A DNA stretch of 23,370 bases, taken from IMG/VR virus record IMGVR_UViG_3300042875_000637, positions 1 through 23,370 of that record; one strand, given 5' to 3'. This stretch comes from a virus. This document shows positions 17,301 through 22,789 of the stretch, one piece after another. The notes beneath the pieces were generated by a model. The model saw only the letters and a list, made by a program, of their open reading frames with translations. It made no database searches and had not been told where the DNA came from. Within the stretch, counting starts at the first letter, position 1. Each line of letters starts with the position of its first letter. The position numbers and the translations under genes were made by a program.

Positions 17301-17672
17301 GGAGCAGCAGGAAATGCTGGAGCGACTGGCAATGCAGGAACTGGAGCTACAAATGGTGCGGCTGGAAACCCAGGCGGTGCCGGAGCTGCTGGTAATGCTG
17401 GCACAACAGGAGCAGCTGGAACTGGAGCTACAAATGGTGCGGCTGGAAATCCAGGAGGCGCAGGAGCAGCAGGAAATACTGGCACAGCAGGTAGTGCTGG
17501 AACTGGAGCGACCGCCGGAACAGCCGGCACATCAAATCCTGGAGCATCAGGAAACGCTGGTAATATTGGTACTACGACAAATTCAGTATCAGTAAAAGTA
17601 TACCCATATCAAATAGTTTCTATAAATATTGGAACAGGCAGCGCTAATGGTACGATGAGTGTAACATTTTAG
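14310..17672 (+). CDS. Giant glycine-rich Gly-X-Y / poly-glycine fibre or adhesin protein
   Basis: This 1120-residue protein starts at ATG after AGAAGG. Residues 1-40 are non-repetitive and contain TFVVPAGVYSIDISGRGG, the typical lead-in of phage glycine-rich domains. About 95% of the rest is Gly-X-Y triplets rich in Asn, Ala, Thr and Pro (GNPGATGNAG, GAAGSPGGAG). Two poly-glycine segments break the tract: residues about 264-344, with all six cysteines (278, 292, 294, 302, 328, 330), and about 797-860, with no cysteine. A short NVSTFGSLANFPGG break lies near residue 567. The C-terminus (VSVKVYPYQIVSINIG...) is a small beta segment. The pattern fits a collagen-like shaft or a polyglycine-II adhesin such as the gp38 type of phage S16. 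Proline is mainly in position Y (GNP, GSP). Base composition is far more G+C-rich than its neighbours because of Gly/Ala codons. Confidence 0.8.
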   Translation: MPLNVFRASGKAAPATQVFNAPATFVVPAGVYSIDISGRGGNGNAGNAGNPGTAGNAGNPGNNGAAGTGGAGGTAGTSGNPGASGNAGTNGAGGAGGAGGTAGTSGNPGASGNAGTNGAGGPGGAGGAAGNAGNPGATGNAGTNGAGGAGGAGGTAGNAGATGNSGNPGTNGAGGAGGAAGNAGNPGATGNAGNPGTNGAGGAGGAAGNAGNPGATGNSGNPGTNGAGGAGGARGNAGNPGATGNSGNPGNNGAGGAGGTGGSAGTGGGGGQGSARPCGGGAGSGGSPGGGCGCFGTPFAPCSAPGGAGGSPGGGNGGFGGSANLGGCVCGGGGGGGGGGGSGVTGNSGSAGGAGANGSAGNTGAAGSGATAGAAGSPGGAGANGNAGNTGAAGTGANAGAAGSPGGAGANGNAGTTGAAGTGANAGAAGSPGGAGANGNAGTTGAAGTGATAGAAGNPGNAGAAGNTGANGNAGTGATAGSTGNPGNAGAAGNPGANGNAGTGANPGAAGSPGNAGAAGNTGANGNAGTGANPGAAGNPGGAGAAGNAGTGAANGNPGSSGNPGNVSTFGSLANFPGGTGGTGGAGGNATNGAAGSAGTSGNPGGSGNPGNNGAAGTGGAGGTAGTSGGIGGTGNPGNNGAAGTGGAGGSAGTSGGIGGTGNPGNNGAAGTGGAGGTAGTSGGIGGTGNPGTNGAGGAGGAGGNAGNPGATGNAGNPGNNGAGGAGGAAGNAGNPGATGNAGNPGNNGAGGAGGARGNAGNPGATGNAGNPGTNGAGGAGGAGGTAGNSGSPGNAGVGGGGGGGGGGGGASGWTLKQGGSGAGNAGTAGNSGNISGATNGNGGAGGNGGLLSGAAGGSGNAGTPGSAGNTGAAGTGANAGAAGSPGNAGANGSAGNTGAAGTGANAGAAGSPGNAGAAGSAGTTGAAGTGANPGAAGSPGGAGANGNAGTTGAAGTGANPGAAGSPGNAGAAGNAGATGNAGTGATNGAAGNPGGAGAAGNAGATGNAGTGATNGAAGNPGGAGAAGNAGTTGAAGTGATNGAAGNPGGAGAAGNTGTAGSAGTGATAGTAGTSNPGASGNAGNIGTTTNSVSVKVYPYQIVSINIGTGSANGTMSVTF
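14430..16000 (+). repeat. First Gly-X-Y / poly-Gly block of the giant fibre gene
   Basis: The order is Gly-X-Y tract, poly-glycine segment with six cysteines (about 15100-15340), then a Gly-X-Y tract with 81-bp periodic units. For example, the word starting actggagcaaacg lies at 15492 and 15573. It is the first half of an internally duplicated layout. Confidence 0.75.
16040..17530 (+). repeat. Second Gly-X-Y / poly-Gly block of the giant fibre gene
   Basis: This block repeats the order Gly-X-Y tract, poly-glycine segment (about 16701-16740 and onward), Gly-X-Y tract with GTGAN units. A stretch of more than 50 bases starting ggaaataatgg at 14490 recurs almost unchanged at 16140, showing that DNA sequence is shared between the two halves. 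Confidence 0.75.
17621..17628 (+). promoter_or_regulatory. T4-type late promoter TATAAATA inside the end of the giant fibre gene
   Basis: This exact consensus match lies 51 bases before the stop of the 1120-aa gene and 78 bases before the ATG at 17699. It would start a transcript for the small-protein and oxygenase block independently of the fibre genes. Being inside a coding region lowers certainty. Confidence 0.55.
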
Positions 17673-17698
17673 CACAAATAACAAAAAGGAAACAATAC

Positions 17699-18004
17699 AT
17701 GCTAGTAGGAATTAAAGACGTTTATCTTTATACTGGTTTGACTACGACAGGTGGCAACGACTCTGCTGCAGCCTATCAGTGGCTACAGGATAATAACATT
17801 GAGTTTACTCATTTATCATACAACGATAGTAGTCAATACGAATCTGTATTCAATGCTCTAAATACATGGGATATTGGAGAATTTACTGATTTTCCATTTG
17901 TCATCTACGATGAAAAACATGACGATTTTACCGCAGTCAAACAAGCATTGATTGGCTTAGATGCCATCACAGAGAGCAACTTAGTCGAACTAGCAGCCCT
18001 GTAA
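17699..18004 (+). CDS. Thioredoxin/glutaredoxin-fold-like small protein without CxxC
   Basis: This 101-residue protein follows an AAAGGA site. It reads as a beta-strand (DVYLYTG), a loop (LTTTGGNDS), a helix (AAAYQWLQDNN), a strand (IEFTHLSY), a helix, then DFPFVIYDE and KQALIGLDAI. That order matches the glutaredoxin fold, including a Pro before a strand where the cis-Pro would be, but TTTGGNDS replaces the CxxC active site. It is therefore probably not a redox enzyme and may be a binding or structural protein. The fold is inferred from pattern alone. Its relation to the fibre gene upstream or the enzymes downstream is unclear. Confidence 0.6.
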   Translation: MLVGIKDVYLYTGLTTTGGNDSAAAYQWLQDNNIEFTHLSYNDSSQYESVFNALNTWDIGEFTDFPFVIYDEKHDDFTAVKQALIGLDAITESNLVELAAL

Positions 18005-18032
18005 TTTACATATATATAATAGAGTCATTCAT

Positions 18033-18239
18033 TTGGAACATGTTAACATACAAAGAATGGCATTGGTAATGCGTTGCTATGACAAACTTCCACCACATCT
18101 CAGAATATGGATCTCAAGCTTACATTTTAGTTTGCATGATGATCATATTCTGAGAGGTGCGAGCGACGTCGAGCAATGTAAAAAATTTATTGAATCTGGT
18201 GGAATACACTATGAAAAACCTGGAAATGGACAAAATTGA
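18033..18239 (+). CDS. Small unknown protein, start uncertain
   Basis: The frame opens at TTG 18033 (68 residues, AGAG about nine bases upstream) or at ATG 18057 (60 residues, weak AAAGA upstream). Its body (CYDKLPPHLRIWISSLHFSL, then DDHILRGASDVEQCKKFIESGG) is non-repetitive and typical of a real small protein. The stop overlaps the next ATG (TGATG), which supports it as part of the same operon. No family or motif is recognised and no signal peptide is visible. Confidence 0.5.
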   Translation: MEHVNIQRMALVMRCYDKLPPHLRIWISSLHFSLHDDHILRGASDVEQCKKFIESGGIHYEKPGNGQN

Positions 18240-18952
18240 TGTTTTCGTTTTTTGAAAAGAATGAGCCTAAACTAGAATTTCTTTGCTATGATGATGATTT
18301 AGGAAATATACCAGAACCTTATCCTGCCCGCAAACTGATACCAGAATGGTATAAAGCTTTGCCAATGAAGAAGGATGTAGGCTTTGATCAATCTACTCTC
18401 AAAAGATGCCCACCTTTTCTTGATGCGATGATCACGGGTTGGATTATTCCACTCGTTGCTGATGTTGAAATCACTTCGAATGAAGATTGTTCGTTCATTG
18501 AATACAACAGCAAATATCCGAGAGCAATGATCGAGAATCATTTACAGTGGCAAGTAACATCTGACAAATGCCCCGCTCCACATTTACCAAAACCTCCAAT
18601 TAAATTCATGAACTGGTGGGCAATCAACTGCCCGAAAGGATACTCACTGTTGTTTGTTCCACCATTAAATAGACCTGATCCAAGATTTACTTGTTTTTCG
18701 GGTATGGTAGACTGCGATGGTTATTTTGAGTTTATTAACTTTCCATTTGTTTGGAACGAACCCAATTTTAAAGGTATTCTACCTGCTGGTACACCGTTAA
18801 TGCAGGTTATTCCAATTAAAAGAGATACTTTGTTTTCGAAAAATGTATGTAGAGCATTCAATGAAACTGAACTGAAAGCACTCAAAGGTACACGTAGAAA
18901 GCTTCAAAGTCATGAATCCCATTATCGAGATAATATTTGGGAGCGTAAATAA
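18239..18952 (+). CDS. Conserved phage protein, possibly DUF6065-like
   Basis: The ATG at 18239 is preferred over the TTG at 18236 because it follows GGAAATGGA and overlaps the previous stop by one base; 237 residues. Features include an EPYPARKLIPEWYKALP N-terminal motif, then KRCPPFLDAMITGWIIPL and a C-terminal beta-rich part (GYSLLFVPPLNRPDPRF..., INFPFVWNEPNF, GILPAGTPLMQVIPIKRD). This matches my recollection of the DUF6065 family, found in T4-like marine phages; the beta-rich part could be a double-stranded beta-helix. No catalytic function is known. Its stop overlaps the start of the oxygenase gene (TAATG), so the two are probably co-translated. Confidence 0.65.
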   Translation: MFSFFEKNEPKLEFLCYDDDLGNIPEPYPARKLIPEWYKALPMKKDVGFDQSTLKRCPPFLDAMITGWIIPLVADVEITSNEDCSFIEYNSKYPRAMIENHLQWQVTSDKCPAPHLPKPPIKFMNWWAINCPKGYSLLFVPPLNRPDPRFTCFSGMVDCDGYFEFINFPFVWNEPNFKGILPAGTPLMQVIPIKRDTLFSKNVCRAFNETELKALKGTRRKLQSHESHYRDNIWERK

Positions 18953-19548
18953 TGGCAGTATATCAAATAGCTCCTTCTCCATCGTTAGGTATACCAGAAA
19001 TTTCTTTTGCATCATGGCGTGATGGTTTTACTGAAGAAGAGATCGATAAAATAGTTAGTATTGGTGATAGTCTCACGATCAAATCTGCTAGTGTTGGACC
19101 TGATAGTAAAGTTGAAGAAGCAGTTAGATCATCTAAAATAGGTTGGATAAATCTTACGCCCGAGACTAATTTTATATATGATAGAATTGCTTTCATAGCA
19201 AGACAACTGAACGGTGAATTCTTCAATCTAGATATATGGGGATTTGTAGAGGACTTTCAGTATACTATATACGATGGAAAAGACGATCATTATACGTGGC
19301 ATCTTGACAGAGGTGGAAATGCAACGAATGCGCCTCGCAAATTATCTCTTGTAATACAATTATCTGATCCTTCTGAATACGAGGGGGGAGATCTTGAGAT
19401 ATTTGATGCACCCGTGCCGACTCAAGTCACAAAACAAAAAGGTTTAGTAGTTGCATTCCCGTCCTTTATTTTACACAGAGTAACTCCTGTGACAAAAGGC
19501 ATTCGTAAAACTCTAGTAGTATGGTTAGCTGGTCCTCAATTTAAGTGA
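18952..19548 (+). CDS. Fe(II)/2-oxoglutarate oxygenase, prolyl-hydroxylase (P4Hc/PKHD) type
   Basis: This 198-residue protein has the full metal and co-substrate set for the family: H117-L-D119 (in YTWHLDRGG), the second His at 175 (in ILHRVTPV) and Arg185 (in GIRKTLVVW) for 2-oxoglutarate. EGGDLEIF at 144-151 is the strand typical of P4Hc/PKHD-type hydroxylases. Such enzymes use Fe(II), O2 and 2-oxoglutarate to hydroxylate proline, asparagine, lysine or other substrates, in the cytoplasm of the infected cell. The substrate is not shown by sequence. It is the best-supported of the four oxygenase-like genes here. It lies one base into the previous gene and six bases before the next, a tight operon. 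Confidence 0.85.
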   Translation: MAVYQIAPSPSLGIPEISFASWRDGFTEEEIDKIVSIGDSLTIKSASVGPDSKVEEAVRSSKIGWINLTPETNFIYDRIAFIARQLNGEFFNLDIWGFVEDFQYTIYDGKDDHYTWHLDRGGNATNAPRKLSLVIQLSDPSEYEGGDLEIFDAPVPTQVTKQKGLVVAFPSFILHRVTPVTKGIRKTLVVWLAGPQFK

Positions 19549-19554
19549 GATAAT

Positions 19555-20013
19555 ATGACAAGAGAATGTGGAAGTTGCACGAAGTGCTGCGGTTGGTTAA
19601 CTGGAGAAGCTCTTGGCCATCAATTTTGGCCAGGAAGGAAATGTCATTTTGTAACTACAAAAGGATGTTCGATACATGAACAACGACCTGAGAATCCGTG
19701 CAAATCGTTTAGCTGTGTATGGTTAGGAAATGAAAAGTTTCCACTCGGTCTTGATACTATTCCGATGTGGATGAAACCAGACGAATCAAACGTAATTATG
19801 GTTTGGAGACAACACGAAAATCCTGATCTTAGCTTTTTACAACTGCTTGAAGCAGGCGCTCCGCTAACAGCCGAAATACTTAGTTGGGCTATTCAGTATG
19901 GTTTGAACAACGGTTTAAATATATTTTATCAAGTCAACAGTGGTTGGAATAAGATTGGAAACCGACTGTTTTTAGATACAGTGATAGAGGCTGATCTTTC
20001 CCAATATACATAA
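19555..20013 (+). CDS. YkgJ-family cysteine-cluster protein
   Basis: A 152-residue protein opening with CGSCTKCCGW (Cys 5, 8, 11, 12), then Cys30, Cys38, Cys49 and Cys54, in the order CxxCxxCC...C...CSIHEQRPENPCKSFSC. This is the signature of the YkgJ (CxxCxxCC) family, thought to bind zinc or iron. The C-terminal two thirds (PMWMKPDESNVIMVW..., then AEILSWAIQYGLNNGLNIFY) is a domain without known motif. It sits between oxygenase genes, so one idea is that it supplies or guards iron for them; this is inference. The actual metal and function are unknown. Confidence 0.8.
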   Translation: MTRECGSCTKCCGWLTGEALGHQFWPGRKCHFVTTKGCSIHEQRPENPCKSFSCVWLGNEKFPLGLDTIPMWMKPDESNVIMVWRQHENPDLSFLQLLEAGAPLTAEILSWAIQYGLNNGLNIFYQVNSGWNKIGNRLFLDTVIEADLSQYT

Positions 20014-20028
20014 CATAAGGATTTTATT

Positions 20029-20667
20029 ATGACAGACATACTTGATCAGTGGCAGTATTTTAGCTCACCTATCTATAGTATTATGAAGCCAGAACTTCTT
20101 GATTTCTCAAGAGCAGCATCAAATGCGGCGTTAAGGGCCGCGCGCAAAATAACAAAAATAAACGATGTATATCCAGTCGTGCAAGCAGATGTGTCTAACG
20201 AAGAAGATCTTCTTCCACTGATACAGTACACATTAAACACAGCATGGAATCTTTTGAGCGATCAAGGATACAACATGAATGGACTTTCGACTTATCTTAC
20301 CGAATGTTGGAGTCAAGAACACCATAAGTATTCATCAATGGAGTATCATAATCACAGCGACTGTCAGTTAGTTGCTTTTTATTTTTTAGAGTGCCCGAAA
20401 GATCCTCCGCGAATGGTGATTCATGATCCGCGACCAATGAAACTTATGTTACCACTATACGAACATAATTCTTCTAACATTACCACAGCAACATCGTCTA
20501 TTAATTTTACGCCAGTTCCTGGTCAACTAATGTTTGCAAATTCCTGGCTACCGCATAGCTTTACTCGTAACACATCAACCAAACCTTTCAAATTTATTCA
20601 CATGAACATTGGTACACGTCCGTACATTGAACCTATAGTATATGATGCAACAGCAGAAATAATCTAA
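20029..20667 (+). CDS. Candidate 2OG-Fe(II) oxygenase, atypical (HxH, no obvious Arg)
   Basis: This 212-residue protein follows TAAGGA. The segments H107-N-H109 (in EYHNHSDCQLVAFYFL) and PGQLMFANSWLPHSF with His176 match the core of the putative 2OG-Fe(II) oxygenase family known as 2OG-FeII_Oxy_5. The usual Arg after the last His is not obvious: the segment reads TKPFKFIHMNIG, with Lys188 in roughly that place. It may use a different residue, or have lost activity. It lies among other oxygenase-like genes, which supports the family call. The substrate is unknown. Confidence 0.7.
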   Translation: MTDILDQWQYFSSPIYSIMKPELLDFSRAASNAALRAARKITKINDVYPVVQADVSNEEDLLPLIQYTLNTAWNLLSDQGYNMNGLSTYLTECWSQEHHKYSSMEYHNHSDCQLVAFYFLECPKDPPRMVIHDPRPMKLMLPLYEHNSSNITTATSSINFTPVPGQLMFANSWLPHSFTRNTSTKPFKFIHMNIGTRPYIEPIVYDATAEII

Positions 20668-20668
20668 T

Positions 20669-20890
20669 ATGTCTGAGTTTATGATAAGATTCAATCAATC
20701 AAGAGGACAACCTAATCGCGGGACAGAAGATCATGTCTGGCGCGTTTTCGAAGATGGTAAAGAATATCTATGTAAAAATGTTATCATTAATGTTCCAAGC
20801 CGTGGGGCAAAGACAGGTCAAGATTGGAATATCTGTTGCGAAGGTACTATGAGCATATGTAAAGACACCTCTACAATTACTATTAACTAA
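20669..20890 (+). CDS. Conserved small T4-like marine phage protein
   Basis: This 73-residue protein begins one base after the previous stop. Its sequence (FMIRFNQSRGQPNRGTEDHVWRVFEDG..., then DWNICCEGTMSICKDTSTITIN) matches my recollection of a small protein present in many T4-like cyanophages, which begins IRFN.SRGQPGRG and contains HVWRVFE and DWNICC. Its role is unknown. A CC pair near the C-terminus and the conserved Trp residues are the only notable features. It has no strong ribosome-binding site, so it may depend on translation of the gene before it. Confidence 0.7.
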   Translation: MSEFMIRFNQSRGQPNRGTEDHVWRVFEDGKEYLCKNVIINVPSRGAKTGQDWNICCEGTMSICKDTSTITIN

Positions 20891-20908
20891 ATTATTATCG
20901 GTGAAATT

Positions 20909-21517
20909 ATGAACTTAGAATTTTCAGAAATAAAACTTTATAACCCAGGAGTTCTTAAAACAAGAATTCCAGTTTCTATTTTTGCTGAGTTGACTTGTGA
21001 CTTGCAAAAGCAAGTTGATAATAATCCGGAAAAATACAATACTAATTTAGCTGGGCAATTAGAAACAGAATTTCAGTATGTTATTAACGGGCAGTTTAGA
21101 GAATGCATAGAGCAAACGTTTCTTGAATATAGAAGAAAATTTAATTTTTATGAAAATCATAATTATGTCATTGATAATGATGCTTGGGTAAATTTTCAGA
21201 AGAAACACGAATATAATCCAATACATTTTCACCACAAAGCTATTTCATGGGTGATATGGATTGCAATTCCTTATGATTTAGAAGAGGAATTAAATATGCC
21301 AAATGTAAGAGAATCAAACTATAAAGTTGCATCAAAGTTTGAATTCATTTATAACTCATTAGACGGTGGAATTAGTACGACTCAATTAGATATTGATAAG
21401 ACATGGGAAGGTTCTCTTATTATGTTTCCAAATTATCTTAAGCATCAGGTATATCCGTTTCAAACTTCAGACGAACATCGTATTTCTATTTCTGGTAATA
21501 TAGACATTAGAAATTAA
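20909..21517 (+). CDS. Fe(II)/2-oxoglutarate oxygenase, 2OG-FeII_Oxy_5 type
   Basis: This 202-residue protein has NPIHFHHKAISWVIWIAIP (His106 and His108 as metal ligands), then EGSLIMFPNYLKHQVYPF with His179 and EHRISISGN with Arg191. HxH, G-L-FP..L.H and RISIS are the hallmarks of the 2OG-FeII_Oxy_5 family. The DGGISTTQLDID segment before them fits the same fold. The predicted reaction is oxidation, usually hydroxylation, of an unknown substrate with 2-oxoglutarate as co-substrate. It is the last plus-strand gene; its stop overlaps the stop of the opposing gene by the four bases TTAA. Confidence 0.8.
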   Translation: MNLEFSEIKLYNPGVLKTRIPVSIFAELTCDLQKQVDNNPEKYNTNLAGQLETEFQYVINGQFRECIEQTFLEYRRKFNFYENHNYVIDNDAWVNFQKKHEYNPIHFHHKAISWVIWIAIPYDLEEELNMPNVRESNYKVASKFEFIYNSLDGGISTTQLDIDKTWEGSLIMFPNYLKHQVYPFQTSDEHRISISGNIDIRN

Positions 21518-22137
21518 TTGGGCGAAGTGGAGTTAAGACTACAATTGTCCCAGAAATTGATGAGTATGCTCTTGCGAGAGCCGCTTTTGATTTCATTGAC
21601 CCAATGGTAGTATCGACTGCCTTCGAAGTATAAGACCGCACCTTCGGTAGGTTGAAAAGACTCGTGTGTATATTTTAACAATTCTTCTTTTAAAACTTCC
21701 GGAGGGCTCAGTTCTTTTTCATAGTCTAACCAACTTCTTTCAGAAATACAAAATTCTCCGCCTTCAAGATCGATTGCTTCTAAGTAACACGATATGGTAA
21801 TTGGAGACATTAATTCTTCTGGTTTCAACTTTTCTCCAGCCTCAATTCTGTGCCGAAGCTTTTCATTAAAATCTACATGAGGCCACAAATCTCCAGAAGA
21901 TTTATACGCCTGATACCAATATTCAATATGAGTTTTGTTACAATTAAACTGTTCTCTGTCGAGAAATTCAAGCACAGCTTCATCTGTTTTATTTGTAGGC
22001 GCATTACGATCAAAGTAATGCATGTTCGTATGCCTATTTAAACCTTCAAGAAAAGTTAAGCGAATATCTTCATCGAGAGTAGATCTACGAATAATCCTCG
22101 AGTTTCCATGGTACATTTTCAAATCTTTCAAAAACAT
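21514..22137 (-). CDS. Fe(II)/2-oxoglutarate oxygenase on the minus strand
   Basis: This 207-residue protein has WPHVDF (H87-V-D89), LEGGEFCIS (GGEF at 126-129), YHWV with His178 and GSRKSILINFW with Arg188, the HxD...H...R arrangement of 2OG-Fe(II) oxygenases. The start at 22137 is supported by AAAGAGG nine bases before it (22147-22153, minus strand); a later ATG at 22116 has only a weak site. That start makes it overlap the sulfotransferase gene by 53 bases, more than the usual phage overlap, but both reading frames are convincing. It is the third gene of the minus-strand set. The substrate is unknown. Confidence 0.78.
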   Translation of the reverse strand: MFLKDLKMYHGNSRIIRRSTLDEDIRLTFLEGLNRHTNMHYFDRNAPTNKTDEAVLEFLDREQFNCNKTHIEYWYQAYKSSGDLWPHVDFNEKLRHRIEAGEKLKPEELMSPITISCYLEAIDLEGGEFCISERSWLDYEKELSPPEVLKEELLKYTHESFQPTEGAVLYFEGSRYYHWVNEIKSGSRKSILINFWDNCSLNSTSPN

Positions 22138-22789
22138 ATTTAGCAGCCTCTTTATTCTTTAAAGATTTACCAAAAGCCTTGACGAAACTGTTTGGCATTT
22201 TCTTATAGGAAGAAGCTCCTGCTTTATTATCACATTCTGCTGGATGTCGAGAAATTTCTAACTCGTCACATATCTGATTGATATTGGTTTGAGTAAAAAA
22301 ATCCTCATAAAAGAAGTAGAGCGGATTTGCGAACACACTGTCCAAAGCTTCGATAGTTTCTTTATATTTACATGATATGAAATTGCTCATGACAAATCGT
22401 GAAGCTAACGACCGATTTGGAATTTTACCTCCTCCAATCATATTCCAAGAAGACCAACTCCTCTGAATAGGATCTCTCATAATATAAACTGGTACTACTT
22501 CGATATCGTATTTTAGTAAACCGTTTTTAATAAGTCGAAAGATGTTCTCACTCGAGCCTTCATAATGTGTGAAGTCGCCTGTGACTTGATTTATATTTGA
22601 AACAGCCCGAAAAAAAGACTCTATGTCTTTTCTATATTCGCTTACATCTTCTAAGACAGGAACTAAATCGTCTCTCTGAATAATATTCAGTTCTTTTCCC
22701 ATATCATAGAAATCTGGGTGTTCTTTAAAATACTCATATAACCAAGTAGTGCCAGATTTCTCGGCTCCTACATTCAATAAAAACTTCAT
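22085..22789 (-). CDS. Sulfotransferase (PAPS-dependent type)
   Basis: This 234-residue protein opens with NVGAEKSGTTWLYEYF, the 5'-phosphosulfate-binding loop of sulfotransferases (GAEKSGTTW at residues 8-16), followed by the KEL segment at 32-34. At residues 104-113, MRDPIQRSWS matches the 3'-phosphate-binding motif R.P..R..S. It is shorter than many sulfotransferases but keeps both PAPS motifs. It should transfer sulfate from PAPS to a hydroxyl or amine acceptor in the cytoplasm. The acceptor is unknown: a host glycan, a small molecule or a virion protein are all possible. Its ATG overlaps the upstream stop (ATGA), a translational coupling signal. Confidence 0.85.
   Translation of the reverse strand: MKFLLNVGAEKSGTTWLYEYFKEHPDFYDMGKELNIIQRDDLVPVLEDVSEYRKDIESFFRAVSNINQVTGDFTHYEGSSENIFRLIKNGLLKYDIEVVPVYIMRDPIQRSWSSWNMIGGGKIPNRSLASRFVMSNFISCKYKETIEALDSVFANPLYFFYEDFFTQTNINQICDELEISRHPAECDNKAGASSYKKMPNSFVKAFGKSLKNKEAAKYVFERFENVPWKLEDYS
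22147..22153 (-). promoter_or_regulatory. Ribosome-binding site inside the sulfotransferase gene
   Basis: AAAGAGG on the minus strand lies nine bases before the ATG at 22137 and supports that start over the internal ATG at 22116, despite the 53-base gene overlap. Confidence 0.55.

Noticed and set aside
14303-17530. A 1075-aa proline/alanine-rich open frame on the minus strand
   Set aside because: It is the antisense shadow of the Gly-X-Y gene: Gly and Ala codons read backwards give Pro/Ala codons without stops. There is no independent start signal or domain, and the plus-strand protein has sensible N- and C-terminal domains.
14430-17530. Regularly spaced repeats that could be taken for a CRISPR array
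   Set aside because: The repeats are in frame, multiples of nine bases, and code for Gly-X-Y; there are no unique spacers between constant direct repeats.
18011-18020. TATATATAAT as a host-type -10 box
   Set aside because: There is no recognisable -35 box at the right distance, and AT-rich gaps give such matches by chance.
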